In this document: positions 31,656-40,325 of the stretch, piece after piece
Layout of the letters: every line of letters starts with the position of its first letter
Numbering within the stretch: position 1 is the stretch's first letter
NCBI GenBank assembly: GCA_025363455.1
Contig: JANYDW010000065.1
Location: 1-64,000 of the forward strand
DNA length: 64,000 bases
DNA from: Oleiharenicola sp.
Lineage (GTDB): Bacteria; Verrucomicrobiota; Verrucomicrobiia; Opitutales; Opitutaceae
Direction: 5' to 3'
The notes under the pieces: generated by a model
Seen by the model: only the letters and a program-made list of their open reading frames with translations
Database searches by the model: none
Told to the model about the DNA's origin: nothing
Position numbers and translations under genes: made by a program

Positions 31656-32885
31656 TCACAAACCACCGCCGTTTTTTTGAATGGGAATGTCCGGCCGGTG
31701 CTGGCCGAGGTGGCGGATGATGAACATCGCCGCAATCAATACCCCGCTGGCCGCGAGTAGCCTGAAGGGCACCCGGTGGAGTTCCTGCGCCAGGCCGATG
31801 CCGAGGGCCGATCCGGTCCAGCCGGCGACTGCGTAGACGAGCGCCGCCAGCCCCGGCCGGCCGGAACGTGCAGGATAAAACACGAGCGCCGCGGAATAGA
31901 TCGACACCGCTGCAGCATAAAGACCGGCCGCCAGCGAATAACGTCCCGCGCCTTGCTCGAGCAGGGCGCAGGCAGCGATCAGCAAGACCGCCGCGCCGCC
32001 CACTGCGCCGGCGATCCAGCGTCGGTCGAGCAGGAGTCCCGCCATCAACCCGGCGGCGAGATGCACGCCGGCGTTGAGGAACAGCTGCGGCCCGCCCGCC
32101 CACGTCGCCAGTTTCAATTCCGGCGAGTGCTGGATGATATAAAACGCCGCCGAGTCCAAGCCGACGAGCGCCAGAAAGATCAAGGTCCACACCGTCTTCC
32201 CTCGGGGACTGTAGTCATAACCGCCTGCGAGCTGCCGGGGGCCGCGTTGCTCGAACATCTGCACGGCAATCATCCCCGTGCACGCCGCCACAATACCCAG
32301 CATGGCCTGCGTGTGGGCGGCCCCGCTGAACACCGGCGGCAGATTGCAAAACGCATAGGCCAGCCCGGTCCCGATCCCGATGCACCGGCCCAGCCGCCCG
32401 CCGCCGATTTCCCGGCGAAGCAGGCCGCAGAGCCCGACGGTCACCATACCTGTGCCCGCGCCGGTCAGGGCGGCACAAAGAAAAAACACGGCCGGGGTCC
32501 GGGCTGCCCACGTGAGCCCGGCGGCCGCGGCCGCGACCACAAACCCCGACATCACCTGGCCCCGGCCATGGTTTTCGTGAAACCATCGCGCCATGAACAC
32601 CCCGCCCCCAATCCCCGCCACCCCCATCACCGCCAAGACCGGCCGCAACAGGGTGCTGTCTGTCCCCAGCGACTCCAAGGCTTTCAGAAAACCAAACTGG
32701 GCGAAGATCAGGAAATAGACATAGGTCGCCGCAATGGTGACCGTGGCCGCCACCTGACTGCGTTCCGAGGGGTAAAATTCCTCCTGCAGCACCTTTTCGC
32801 GATTGGTGGGAAGATTCAATGGCGGCGCGGCTGGGGTGGTTGAGGCAGACTTGGTTACGCTGTTCCCTGCCCCGCGGTGTCGCAA
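31656..32885 (-). CDS. MFS-type transporter
   Basis: The protein of about 409 residues has 11-12 hydrophobic segments, including AATVTIAATYVYFLIFAQFGFL at the first, PVLAVMGVAGIGGGVFMARWFHENHGRG carrying the loop 2-3 motif, and AVFFLCAALTGAGTGMVTVGLCGLL. It is a major-facilitator permease of unknown substrate. The first 45 residues (to NREKVLQEEFYPSERSQ) are cytoplasmic. The start is unclear: TTG at 32885 opens the frame without a good ribosome site, and a GTG at KVLQ is possible. It is upstream of the sulfatase gene and may share its transcript. Confidence 0.72.
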   Translation of the reverse strand: MRHRGAGNSVTKSASTTPAAPPLNLPTNREKVLQEEFYPSERSQVAATVTIAATYVYFLIFAQFGFLKALESLGTDSTLLRPVLAVMGVAGIGGGVFMARWFHENHGRGQVMSGFVVAAAAAGLTWAARTPAVFFLCAALTGAGTGMVTVGLCGLLRREIGGGRLGRCIGIGTGLAYAFCNLPPVFSGAAHTQAMLGIVAACTGMIAVQMFEQRGPRQLAGGYDYSPRGKTVWTLIFLALVGLDSAAFYIIQHSPELKLATWAGGPQLFLNAGVHLAAGLMAGLLLDRRWIAGAVGGAAVLLIAACALLEQGAGRYSLAAGLYAAAVSIYSAALVFYPARSGRPGLAALVYAVAGWTGSALGIGLAQELHRVPFRLLAASGVLIAAMFIIRHLGQHRPDIPIQKNGGGL

Positions 32886-32950
32886 CCGGAATGAAGAAAA
32901 TACTTGCCCCGGCCCGGTTTCCCGGCCTTCTTCGCCGCCTCGATCTACCC

Positions 32951-32983
32951 ATGATTCGCAACCACCATCATCACCACGGTTAA
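32951..32983 (+). CDS. hisL: Histidine operon leader peptide (five consecutive His)
   Basis: ATG ATT CGC AAC CAC CAT CAT CAC CAC GGT TAA encodes MIRNHHHHHG. Five consecutive His codons in a 10-residue peptide, followed by alternative hairpins, a terminator and hisG, are the hallmark of ribosome-mediated attenuation: charged tRNA-His lets the ribosome pass and the terminator forms, while shortage stalls it. It is too short to be found by ordinary gene callers. Confidence 0.93.
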   Translation: MIRNHHHHHG

Positions 32984-33041
32984 TGCCTTCCCGGCGCGGG
33001 AAGGCCTCGATGTGCCTTCCTGGGTGATGATCCGATTTTCC

Positions 33042-33079
33042 AAACCCCGGCTGGCATGTCCCGCCGGGGTTTTTTTATT
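33042..33079 (+). terminator. his attenuator terminator
   Basis: AAACCCCGGC (33042-33051) pairs with GCCGGGGTTT (33063-33072), running into TTTTTTATTTT. It stands about 80 bases upstream of hisG. Confidence 0.93.
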
Positions 33080-33160
33080 TTCCCGGCATAAGGCCGCCCC
33101 GCGCTTGGCTCCCGCCACCCGCCTCCCTTCACTTTCCCTTTCACTTTTTCCCTTCCTCCC

Positions 33161-34072
33161 ATGCCTCCCGCCAACCTCCCCAAGGACCGCCTCCGCCTCG
33201 CCATCCAGAAGAGCGGCCGTCTCTCCACGGACTCCCTCGACCTGCTCAACCGCTGCGGCATCAAGGTCAAGGCCCCCAAGGAAAAGCTCCTCCTCCACTC
33301 CGAGAACTTCCCGGTCGACATCCTCTTCGTCCGCGATGACGACATCCCGCAGCTCGTCATGGATGGCGTGTGCGACCTGGGCATCGTGGGCCAGAACGTC
33401 CTCGAAGAGTCCGCCCTCGAGCGTCGTAACGCCGGCTCCGGTCATGCCTATTCGACGGACCGCGTACTCGACTTCGGCGGCTGCCGCCTCGCGATTGCCG
33501 TGCCCGAGGAGCGCGCCTACTCCGGCCCGGCCGATCTCGCCGGCCTGCGCATCGCCACGACCTATCCCCGCATCACGGCGCGGTTCTTCGCGGAGAAGAA
33601 TATCCAGGCCGAAATCGTCACGCTCAGCGGTTCGGTCGAGGTCGCCCCGCGCCTCGGCCTGGCCGAAGCCATCTGCGACCTCGTCGCCACCGGTTCCACG
33701 CTCGAGGCCAACCGCCTGCGCGCCGTCGAGACCATCTTCAAGAGCAAGGCCGCCCTCATCCGCGGCGACTATAAGCTCACGCCCGAAAAGGCCCACGCCC
33801 TTGAGATCATGCTCCGCCGCATCGACGGCGTGCAGCTGGCCGCCGAGGCCAAGTACATCATGCTCCACGCGCCCAAAACCGCGCTGGCCGAGATCAAGAA
33901 ACTCCTGCCCGGCTCGGAGAACCCCACCGTCCTCCCGCTTGCCGGCGACGACACCAAGGTCGCCCTCCATGCCGTCTGCCAGGAAGCCGTCTTCTGGGAA
34001 ACTATGGAAACGCTCAAAAAGGCCGGCGCGAGCAGCATCCTTGTCCTCCCGATTGAGAAGATGATGCTTTGA
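33161..34072 (+). CDS. hisG: ATP phosphoribosyltransferase, long form
   Basis: The 303-residue HisG catalyses the first step of histidine synthesis, ATP plus PRPP to phosphoribosyl-ATP. RLRLAIQKSGRLSTDSLDLL is the N-terminal signature, and DLVATGSTLEANRLRAVETI the PRPP-binding block. The C-terminal regulatory domain (about 225-303, including LPLAGDDTKVALHAVC) is present, so it is the homohexameric, histidine-feedback-regulated form that needs no HisZ. It is the first structural gene after the attenuator. A dispersed repeat separates it from hisD. Confidence 0.97.
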   Translation: MPPANLPKDRLRLAIQKSGRLSTDSLDLLNRCGIKVKAPKEKLLLHSENFPVDILFVRDDDIPQLVMDGVCDLGIVGQNVLEESALERRNAGSGHAYSTDRVLDFGGCRLAIAVPEERAYSGPADLAGLRIATTYPRITARFFAEKNIQAEIVTLSGSVEVAPRLGLAEAICDLVATGSTLEANRLRAVETIFKSKAALIRGDYKLTPEKAHALEIMLRRIDGVQLAAEAKYIMLHAPKTALAEIKKLLPGSENPTVLPLAGDDTKVALHAVCQEAVFWETMETLKKAGASSILVLPIEKMML

Positions 34073-34076
34073 AACC

Positions 34077-34156
34077 AAAGGCTGAAGAGCTGAAAGGCTG
34101 AACTTTTCTTCGCTTCCCCTTCCTTCAGCTCTTCAGTCTTTCAGTCCTTCAGCCAT
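34077..34156. repeat. Inverted repeat GGCTGAAGAGCTGAAAGG between hisG and hisD
   Basis: AAAGGCTGAAGAGCTGAAAG and TTCAGCTCTTCAGTCTTTCA form the arms. Same family as the element at 5641. Confidence 0.85.
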
Positions 34157-34161
34157 TTCCC

Positions 34162-35505
34162 ATGTCCCCCCTCACCTGGAAATCCCTCTCCGCTTCCGCC
34201 CGTAACGCCGCGCTTCAGCGCCCGGCGCAAAAGGCGCAGAAGCGGACCGCCGTCATTGTGGCGGGGATCCTCGGGATCGTCCGGCGCGGGGGCGACCGAG
34301 CCTTGCGCCGTCTCACGGCGAAACTCGACGGCGTGAGGCTCACTTCGCTGCGTGTGAGTGCGGCCGAGTTCGCGGCGGCGGAACGGATGCTCAAGCCCGC
34401 GGACAAGGCGGCGTTGCGCGTCGCCTACCGCAACCTGCGCAAGTTTCACCTTGCCCAACGCCCGGCACCGATTCGCGTCGAGACCACCCCGGGCGTGGTG
34501 TGCGAAAAGGTTTCGCGCCCCATCGAGTGCGTCGGCCTTTACGTGCCGGGCGGCAGCGCGCCGTTGTTCTCCACTGCGCTGATGCTCGGCGTGCCATCGC
34601 AAATCAGCGGAAACTCCGTGCGCGTCCTCTGCACGCCGCCCGGGCGTAACGGCAAGGTCAGCCCGTGGATTCTCTTTGCCGCGCGGCTCTGCGGGATCAT
34701 GGAGGTCTTCAAGGTCGGCGGCGCGCAGGCGATCGCTGCCATGGCCTACGGCACCAAGAGTGTACCAAAGTGCGACAAGCTCTTCGGGCCGGGTAATTCG
34801 TTTGTCACTGAGGCGAAGCTCCAAGTCTCGCGTGATGCTGCCGGCGTCGCCATCGACCTGCCGGCCGGACCCTCCGAAGTGATGGTCATCGCCGACAATT
34901 CCGCCGAGCCCGCCTTTGTCGCCGCCGACTTGCTCTCCCAGGCCGAACATGGCCCGGACTCGCAGGTCGTGCTCGTGGCTTTCTCCGCCAAGTTAGCCGC
35001 CCGCGTGCAGGGCGAGGTGGACCGGCAACTCGCCCTCCTCCCGCGCGGTGCCATCGCTACCCGAGCCCTGGCCAACAGCCGCGTCATCCTCGCCGCTTCC
35101 CCCGCCGAGGCCGTCGAGATTGCCAACCGTTACGCGCCCGAGCACCTGATCCTGCAGGTGAAGAACCCGCGCGCGCTGCTGCCAAAAATCACTACCTCCG
35201 GCTCGGTCTTCCTCGGTGCCTGGACGCCCGAATCGCTCGGCGACTACGCCAGCGGCACCAACCACGTCCTCCCGACCTATGGCTGGGCGCGCGCCTGCTC
35301 CGGCCTGGGTCTCGCTGATTTCCTCCGCACGATGACCGTGCAAACGGCCAGCCCGCGCGGCCTGAAGAAACTCGGCCCCGTGGTCGAGCGCCTCGCACTG
35401 GCCGAAAACCTTGCCGCTCACCAGCGCGCCGTGCGCGTGCGCCTGGAGAAATTAACTGTAGCGGCGGTCCATGACCGCCGTAAAAACAACCGCCGGCGGT
35501 CATAG
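34162..35505 (+). CDS. hisD: Histidinol dehydrogenase
   Basis: The 447-residue enzyme catalyses the last two oxidations, histidinol to histidine. Family blocks include CVGLYVPGGSAPLFSTALM, VGGAQAIAAMAYGT, DLPAGPSEVMVIAD, LLSQAEHGPDSQVVLV and GSVFLGAWTPESLGDYASGTNHVLPT with Zn-binding residues. The last 15 residues (VAAVHDRRKNNRRRS) and the stop codon are supplied by an inverted repeat starting at 35458, so the native C-terminus has been replaced. hisC begins 14 bases after the stop. Confidence 0.96.
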   Translation: MSPLTWKSLSASARNAALQRPAQKAQKRTAVIVAGILGIVRRGGDRALRRLTAKLDGVRLTSLRVSAAEFAAAERMLKPADKAALRVAYRNLRKFHLAQRPAPIRVETTPGVVCEKVSRPIECVGLYVPGGSAPLFSTALMLGVPSQISGNSVRVLCTPPGRNGKVSPWILFAARLCGIMEVFKVGGAQAIAAMAYGTKSVPKCDKLFGPGNSFVTEAKLQVSRDAAGVAIDLPAGPSEVMVIADNSAEPAFVAADLLSQAEHGPDSQVVLVAFSAKLAARVQGEVDRQLALLPRGAIATRALANSRVILAASPAEAVEIANRYAPEHLILQVKNPRALLPKITTSGSVFLGAWTPESLGDYASGTNHVLPTYGWARACSGLGLADFLRTMTVQTASPRGLKKLGPVVERLALAENLAAHQRAVRVRLEKLTVAAVHDRRKNNRRRS

Positions 35506-35515
35506 ACCGCCGCTC
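35458..35515. repeat. Inverted repeat GTAGCGGCGGTC at the hisD end
   Basis: GTAGCGGCGGTCCATGACCG and CGGCGGTCATAGACCGCCGC are reverse-complementary arms with inner palindromes. It covers the hisD stop codon and ends just before the hisC ATG. Confidence 0.9.
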
Positions 35516-35519
35516 CCGC

Positions 35520-36584
35520 ATGACCCCCGTCGAACAAGTCCTTGCCCTGGTGCGCCCCGAGATTCTCGCACTCGCGCCCTACAGCTCGGCCCGCAAGGAG
35601 TCGAAGGGCGGCCGCGTGTGGCTCGACGCCAATGAGAACCCCGAGACCCCTTCGGTACACAAGCCGTTGCTCAATCGCTATCCCGATCCGCAGCCACCGG
35701 AACTCATCGCCAAGCTTGCCGCGCTTTACGGCATCGCGCCCGCGCAGGCGCTGGTGACGCGGGGCTCCGACGAGGGCATCGACCTGCTTCTGCGCACCTT
35801 CTGCCGCGCGGGGCAAGACGCCATCCTCATCACGCCCCCGACCTACGGCATGTATGTCGTCGCTGCCGGTATCCAGAACGCCCGCGTCGTGTCCGTGCCG
35901 CTAATCCGGGAGAAGAACTTCGCCCTCGATGCCGACGCCGTGCTCAAGTCCGTTTCATCCGAAGTGAAGCTCGTCTTCCTTTGTTCGCCTAACAATCCCA
36001 CCGGCAACCTGCTGGACCGCGCCGCGGTGCTCCGGATCGTGCGCTCGCTCGCCGGCAAGGCCGTCGTCGCCGTGGATGAAGCGTATGTGGATTTCTCCGG
36101 CGTCCCCAGCCTGGCGGCCGAAATCGCCGCCAACCCCAACCTTGTCGTGCTGCGCACGCTCTCCAAGGCCTTCGGCCTCGCCGGGGCCCGCGTCGGCACG
36201 ACCATCGCCGACCCGGCCGTCATCGCCGTCCTCCAGAAGGTAATCGCGCCCTACCCGGTGCCATCCCCCGTGCTGATCGCGGCGCTTGCTGCGTTGTCCG
36301 CCGACGGCCTGACCGCCGCGCAGGAATCGGTGCGCCAGCTCGTCGCCGAGCGGGCGCGCCTGTCTTCCGAGCTGCCGAAACTGGCCGCCGTGAAACGCGT
36401 GTGGCCGAGCGATTCCAACTATCTTCTGATCGAAGTCGCCGACTCCGCCCGCGCCATGGCCGCCGGCCGCGCCGCCGGCATCATCTGGCGCGACCGCAGC
36501 AAGGACGTCCCCAACACTGTCCGGATCACCGTCGGCACCGCCGAGGAAAACAATTCAACCCTGGAGGTTTTGTCCCGTGTGTGA
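35520..36584 (+). CDS. hisC: Histidinol-phosphate aminotransferase
   Basis: The 354-residue PLP aminotransferase converts imidazole acetol phosphate to histidinol phosphate. LDANENP (about 35-41) is the substrate-proximal start of the family. Others are CSPNNPTGN, VDEAYVDFSG, and TLSKAFGLAGARVG with the PLP Lys at 216. The ATG at 35520 follows the repeat at the end of hisD by four bases, so any native ribosome site lies within the repeat arm. Confidence 0.95.
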   Translation: MTPVEQVLALVRPEILALAPYSSARKESKGGRVWLDANENPETPSVHKPLLNRYPDPQPPELIAKLAALYGIAPAQALVTRGSDEGIDLLLRTFCRAGQDAILITPPTYGMYVVAAGIQNARVVSVPLIREKNFALDADAVLKSVSSEVKLVFLCSPNNPTGNLLDRAAVLRIVRSLAGKAVVAVDEAYVDFSGVPSLAAEIAANPNLVVLRTLSKAFGLAGARVGTTIADPAVIAVLQKVIAPYPVPSPVLIAALAALSADGLTAAQESVRQLVAERARLSSELPKLAAVKRVWPSDSNYLLIEVADSARAMAAGRAAGIIWRDRSKDVPNTVRITVGTAEENNSTLEVLSRV

Positions 36585-36633
36585 TGTTTGCCCCACCATG
36601 ATTCTCGACTTTCAAACCCCACTCCCGCGGCCC

Positions 36634-36716
36634 GTCATCCTGAGCGGAGCGAAGGATCCAAGGGAACGGACCGGCGCACGCCTCCCGCTTGGATCCTTCG
36701 CTCCGCTCAGGACGAC
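36634..36716. repeat. Dispersed inverted repeat (CATCCTGAG family) between hisC and hisB
   Basis: GTCATCCTGAGCGGAGCGAA and TTCGCTCCGCTCAGGACGAC are matching arms with GGATCC next to each. Confidence 0.95.
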
Positions 36717-36758
36717 GGTGGCGAATGTTTGGTTGGTTATCGGAAATCCTAACCGCCC

Positions 36759-37823
36759 ATGAAAAAAATTCTCTTCCTCGACCGCGACGGCACGCTCATC
36801 ACCGAGCCCGCCGACTATCAGATCGACCGCCTCGACAAGTTCGCGCTCGAGCCCGAGGTCGTGCCCGCCCTGCGCCGCCTGCGCGACGCCGGCTACACCT
36901 TCGTGATGGTCACCAATCAGGACGGACTCGGCACCCCGAGCTTCCGCGAGGCGGAATTTCGTCCGCTGCAGAACCTGCTGCTCGACATCCTCAAGTCCCA
37001 GGGCATCGCCTTCGAGGCCGTGCGCGTGTGCCCGCACACCACCGCCGACCGCTGCGACTGCCGCAAGCCCAAGGTTGGCTTGCTGCTCGACTACTTGAAG
37101 GACACCTCGTGGTCGCGCGAGAATTCCTATGTCATCGGCGACCGCGAGACTGATCTCCAACTCGCGACCGCGCTCGGCACGCAGGGCCTGCGCTACCACC
37201 CCAAGACGCTCGGCTGGACGGAAATCGCCCGCCAGATCGCCGAGGCCCTGCGCCGCGCCACCATCGCCCGCCAGACAAAGGAAACTAAAATCTCCGTAGC
37301 CGTGGACCTCGATGCCGTCGCGCCGGTCAAGTTCGCCACCGGCCTTGGTTTCTTCGACCACATGCTCGACCAGATCGCGCGCAACGCCGGCATCAGCCTC
37401 GTCATCGAGTGCACCGGCGACCTGCACATCGACGAGCACCATACGGTCGAAGACGTCGGTCTCGCGCTGGGCGCGGCCCTTAAGCAGGCCCTCGGTGACA
37501 AGCGCGGCATCGGTCGCTACGGCTTCACCATGCCCATGGACGAGGCCAAGGCCGAGGTCGCGATCGACCTGAGCGGCCGGCCGTTCTTTGTTTTCGAAGG
37601 CAAGTTCCCGCGCGAGAACGTCGGCCAGCTGCCGAGCGAACTCGTGCCGCACTTCTTCCAGTCGCTGGCCACCACGCTGGGCGCGACCCTCCACATGTCC
37701 GTCAAGGGCGACAACACCCATCACATGATCGAGGCCCTGTTCAAGGGCTTCGGCCGCGCCTTGCGACCCGCCCTCGCCCGGGGCGCCGGCAGCGACATCC
37801 CCAGCACGAAGGGTGTTCTCTGA
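36759..37823 (+). CDS. hisB: Bifunctional histidinol-phosphatase / imidazoleglycerol-phosphate dehydratase
   Basis: The 354-residue fusion joins an HAD phosphatase domain (DRDGT at 8-12; CPHTTADRCDCRKPK with zinc ligands) and the IGP dehydratase domain (about 165-354: GFFDHMLDQIARN, DEHHTVEDVG, SKGVL-like STKGVL end). The length equals that of the enterobacterial bifunctional HisB. The fusion is best known from Gammaproteobacteria and the Bacteroidetes group, so finding it here is informative about operon history. It carries out two non-consecutive steps of the pathway. Confidence 0.95.
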   Translation: MKKILFLDRDGTLITEPADYQIDRLDKFALEPEVVPALRRLRDAGYTFVMVTNQDGLGTPSFREAEFRPLQNLLLDILKSQGIAFEAVRVCPHTTADRCDCRKPKVGLLLDYLKDTSWSRENSYVIGDRETDLQLATALGTQGLRYHPKTLGWTEIARQIAEALRRATIARQTKETKISVAVDLDAVAPVKFATGLGFFDHMLDQIARNAGISLVIECTGDLHIDEHHTVEDVGLALGAALKQALGDKRGIGRYGFTMPMDEAKAEVAIDLSGRPFFVFEGKFPRENVGQLPSELVPHFFQSLATTLGATLHMSVKGDNTHHMIEALFKGFGRALRPALARGAGSDIPSTKGVL

Positions 37824-37858
37824 TGCGCGCTCGTTTTCAGCTTGGCGCGGCAGCGCCG

Positions 37859-37922
37859 GTAGGGGCGGACCGCCGGGCCGTCCGCGCATGTTCTTACGGC
37901 GCGCCCAGCGGTCGCGCCCTAC
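37859..37922. repeat. Inverted repeat GTAGGGGCGGACCGC between hisB and hisH
   Basis: GTAGGGGCGGACCGCCGGGC and GCGCCCAGCGGTCGCGCCCT-ACC are the arms. It is closely related to the element at 39388. Confidence 0.9.
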
Positions 37923-37935
37923 CTCTTTGCACCCC

Positions 37936-38529
37936 ATGCTAGCCATTGTCGACAGTGGTGGGGCCAACATTGCCTCGGTGCGTTTCGCGCTCGAGCGCCT
38001 CGGCGTGCAGAGCGAACTCACGGCTGATCCGGCAATCATCCGCGCGGCGGAGCGCGTCATCTTGCCCGGTGTCGGTTCGGCCCCGGAGGGCATGAAACGC
38101 CTGCAGGCGAAGGGCCTCGTCGAAGTCGTCCGTGGCCTGCAGCAGCCCGTGCTCGGCATCTGCCTGGGCATGCAGCTGCTCTTCGAGGCTTCCGAGGAGG
38201 GCAACACTCCGTCGCTCGGAATCATTCCCGGCCGCGTGGCTCTGCTGCCCGAGTCGCCCGGCATCACGGTGCCGCACATGGGCTGGAACACGCTCACGAG
38301 TCGCCCGGACACCCCGTTGCTGGAAGGCTTCGATGCCACCACCCGCTTCTATTTCGTCCACAGTTTCGCCGGCCCGGTGAATGCGTTCACCGTCGCCAGT
38401 TGCGAGCATGGCACGCCCTTCGCCGCCGTCGTGCAGCGCGGCAACTTCTCGGGCGTGCAATTCCACCCCGAGCGCTCCGGCCCGGCCGGGGCGCAGCTGC
38501 TTAAAAACTTTTTGGAGATGCCGGTATGA
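37936..38529 (+). CDS. hisH: Imidazole glycerol phosphate synthase, glutaminase subunit
   Basis: The 197-residue class I glutamine amidotransferase has the nucleophile C76 in LGICLGMQLLFEASEEG and H177/E179 in FHPERSG completing the triad. It supplies ammonia to HisF. The start MLAIVDSGGANIASV is the usual N-terminal strand (normally IVDYGxGN), with Ser replacing the common Tyr. The ATG at 37936 follows an inverted repeat by 13 bases. Confidence 0.95.
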   Translation: MLAIVDSGGANIASVRFALERLGVQSELTADPAIIRAAERVILPGVGSAPEGMKRLQAKGLVEVVRGLQQPVLGICLGMQLLFEASEEGNTPSLGIIPGRVALLPESPGITVPHMGWNTLTSRPDTPLLEGFDATTRFYFVHSFAGPVNAFTVASCEHGTPFAAVVQRGNFSGVQFHPERSGPAGAQLLKNFLEMPV

Positions 38530-38545
38530 ACCTTTTTCTTTTCCT

Positions 38546-38624
38546 GTCATTGCGAGGAGCACAGCGACGAAGCAATCCATCTGGCTGGATCGCCACGCCC
38601 GGCTTTGCCGGGCTCGCGATGACA
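38546..38624. repeat. Dispersed inverted repeat (CATTGCGAGGAG family) between hisH and hisA
   Basis: GTCATTGCGAGGAGCACAGC on the left and GCTCGCGATGAC on the right, with an inner CCCGGC/GCCGGG hairpin. Confidence 0.92.
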
Positions 38625-38638
38625 GAAGGGAGGATGGC

Positions 38639-39367
38639 ATGATCATCTATCCCGCCATCGACCTGCGCGGCGGTCGCGTCGTGCGCCTCACCGAGGGTAA
38701 GTTCGACCAGGAGAAATCCTACGGCGACGATCCGCTCGCGGTGGCCCGGGGCTTCAAGGCTGCTGGCGCTACCTGGCTGCATGTCGTCGATCTCGATGGC
38801 GCCAAGGATCCAGCCAAGCGCCAAACCCCGCTCGTCGAGAAACTCGCTCGCGAGAGCGGCCTGCGCGTCCAGACGGGAGGCGGGATCCGTGACGACGCCC
38901 AGGTGGCCGCGCTGCTCTCCGCCGGCGTGCAGCGCGTGATCGTCGGCAGCCTCGCGGTGCGTCAGCCCGACCTCGTGCGTGGCTGGCTCATTTCTTTTGG
39001 CCAGGAAAAAATTATCTTGTCGCCCGACGTGCGCATCGACGACGCCGGTATTCCTCGCATCGCCGCCGCTGGCTGGCAGGAGACGACCGGTGTGGCGCTC
39101 AATGATTTCCTCACCGGTTACCTCCCCGCAGGCCTCAAGCATATCCTCTGCACCGACATCAGCCGCGACGGCAAGCTGACCGGCCCCAACACCCCGCTTT
39201 ATGCCCAGCTCGTGAAACAGTTTCCCTCCCTCGAAATCCAGGCCTCGGGCGGCGTGTCGTCGCTCGACGATCTGCGCAAGACCAAGGTGACGGGTGTGGC
39301 AGGCGTCATAGTCGGCCGCGCGCTCTACGAGAACAAATTTACGCTGCAGGAGGCTTTGGCATGCTGA
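38639..39367 (+). CDS. hisA: ProFAR isomerase
   Basis: The 242-residue TIM barrel isomerises ProFAR to PRFAR. The first catalytic Asp is D8 (IYPAIDLRGG) and the second lies in the CTDISRDG strand; GGGIRDDAQV and VIVGSLAV are phosphate-binding loops. ATG 38639 has GAGG five bases upstream, a clear ribosome site that decides the start. A GTAGG-type repeat follows before hisF. Confidence 0.95.
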   Translation: MIIYPAIDLRGGRVVRLTEGKFDQEKSYGDDPLAVARGFKAAGATWLHVVDLDGAKDPAKRQTPLVEKLARESGLRVQTGGGIRDDAQVAALLSAGVQRVIVGSLAVRQPDLVRGWLISFGQEKIILSPDVRIDDAGIPRIAAAGWQETTGVALNDFLTGYLPAGLKHILCTDISRDGKLTGPNTPLYAQLVKQFPSLEIQASGGVSSLDDLRKTKVTGVAGVIVGRALYENKFTLQEALAC

Positions 39368-39387
39368 CCGCCGGCGCGATTGACTTG

Positions 39388-39451
39388 GTAGGGCGGGACC
39401 GCTGGGCCCGCCGCGAACGCCCTTTCGGCGCGCCCAGCGGTCGCGCCCTAC
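39388..39451. repeat. Inverted repeat GTAGGGCGGGACCGC between hisA and hisF
   Basis: GTAGGGCGGGACCGCTGGGC on the left and GCGCCCAGCGGTCGCGCCCT-AC on the right. Confidence 0.92.
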
Positions 39452-39464
39452 CCCCCCTCCCCCC

Positions 39465-40232
39465 ATGCTAGCCCGCCGCATCATTCCTTGCCTCGATGTG
39501 CGCGATGGCCGCGTCGTCAAAGGCGTCCAGTTCCGCAACCACGTGGACATGGGCGACATCATCGAGCTGGCTCAGCGCTACCGCGACGAGGGCGCCGACG
39601 AGCTGGTGTTCTACGACATCACCGCCAGCAGCGACGGGCGCACGGTTTCGACCGAGTGGGTCACGCGCGTCGCCAAGGTCATCGATATTCCCTTCTGTGT
39701 GGCCGGCGGCATTCGTTCACTCGACGACGCCCGCAAGCTGTTGCACAGCGGTGCGGACAAAATTTCGCTCAACTCTCCCGCGATTGAAAACCCGGAGCTG
39801 CTCGGCCACCTCGCCGCGGAGTTCGGCTCGCAGTGCGTGGTCGTGGGCATCGACAGCCGCGCGGAGAATGGCGACTACTTGGTGAAGCAATTCACCGGCG
39901 ATCCGACCAAAACCCGCGGCACCCGCTGGCGGACCGTGGACTGGGCCCGCGAGGCGCAGAAGCTCGGTGCCGGCGAGATTGTGCTCAACTGCATGAACCA
40001 GGACGGCGAACGCAAAGGCTACGACCTGGCGCAACTCAAGCTCGTGCGTGCCGTGCTCACCATCCCGCTCGTCGCCTCGGGTGGCGCGGGCGCGCCGGAG
40101 CACTTTCGCGACGTGTTCCGCGACGCCGGCGTCGACGCCGCACTGGCCGCCTCCGTGTTCCACAGCGGCGCGATTCCCATTCCGAAACTAAAGCAGTATC
40201 TCGCCACCGAGGGCGTGATCGTGCGCCCCTGA
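39465..40232 (+). CDS. hisF: Imidazole glycerol phosphate synthase, cyclase subunit
   Basis: The 255-residue TIM barrel cyclises PRFAR to IGP and AICAR using ammonia from HisH. Catalytic D11 ([14 protein letters not shown]) and D130 ([13 protein letters not shown]) are present, as are FCVAGGIRS and [11 protein letters not shown] phosphate loops. It begins with the standard [11 protein letters not shown]. Spacing to hisA is 97 bases, nearly all repeat. Confidence 0.97.
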   Translation: MLARRIIPCLDVRDGRVVKGVQFRNHVDMGDIIELAQRYRDEGADELVFYDITASSDGRTVSTEWVTRVAKVIDIPFCVAGGIRSLDDARKLLHSGADKISLNSPAIENPELLGHLAAEFGSQCVVVGIDSRAENGDYLVKQFTGDPTKTRGTRWRTVDWAREAQKLGAGEIVLNCMNQDGERKGYDLAQLKLVRAVLTIPLVASGGAGAPEHFRDVFRDAGVDAALAASVFHSGAIPIPKLKQYLATEGVIVRP

Positions 40233-40237
40233 TTTTG

Positions 40238-40325
40238 AACCGCTAATCGTCGCTAATCCGCGCTAATTTCAAACCCGCCCCTCCCTCCGCCTCAATTAGC
40301 GTTCATTAGCGCCAATTAGCGGTTT
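40238..40325. repeat. Inverted repeat AACCGCTAAT between hisF and hisIE
   Basis: AACCGCTAATCGTCGCTAAT on the left and CATTAGCGCCAATTAGCGGT on the right; CGCTAAT/ATTAGCG units recur in each arm. Confidence 0.9.

Larger units (their letters stand above)
32951..33079 (+). promoter_or_regulatory. his operon attenuator with mutually exclusive helices
   Basis: GCCTTCCCG (32985-32993) pairs perfectly with CGGGAAGGC (32997-33005). The second strand can instead pair with GCCTTCC (33014-33020). The His-codon run ATCATCACC (32967-32975) is complementary over nine bases to GGTGATGAT (33023-33031). These competing helices lie between the leader peptide and the terminator. Their order of use is inferred. 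Confidence 0.85.
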
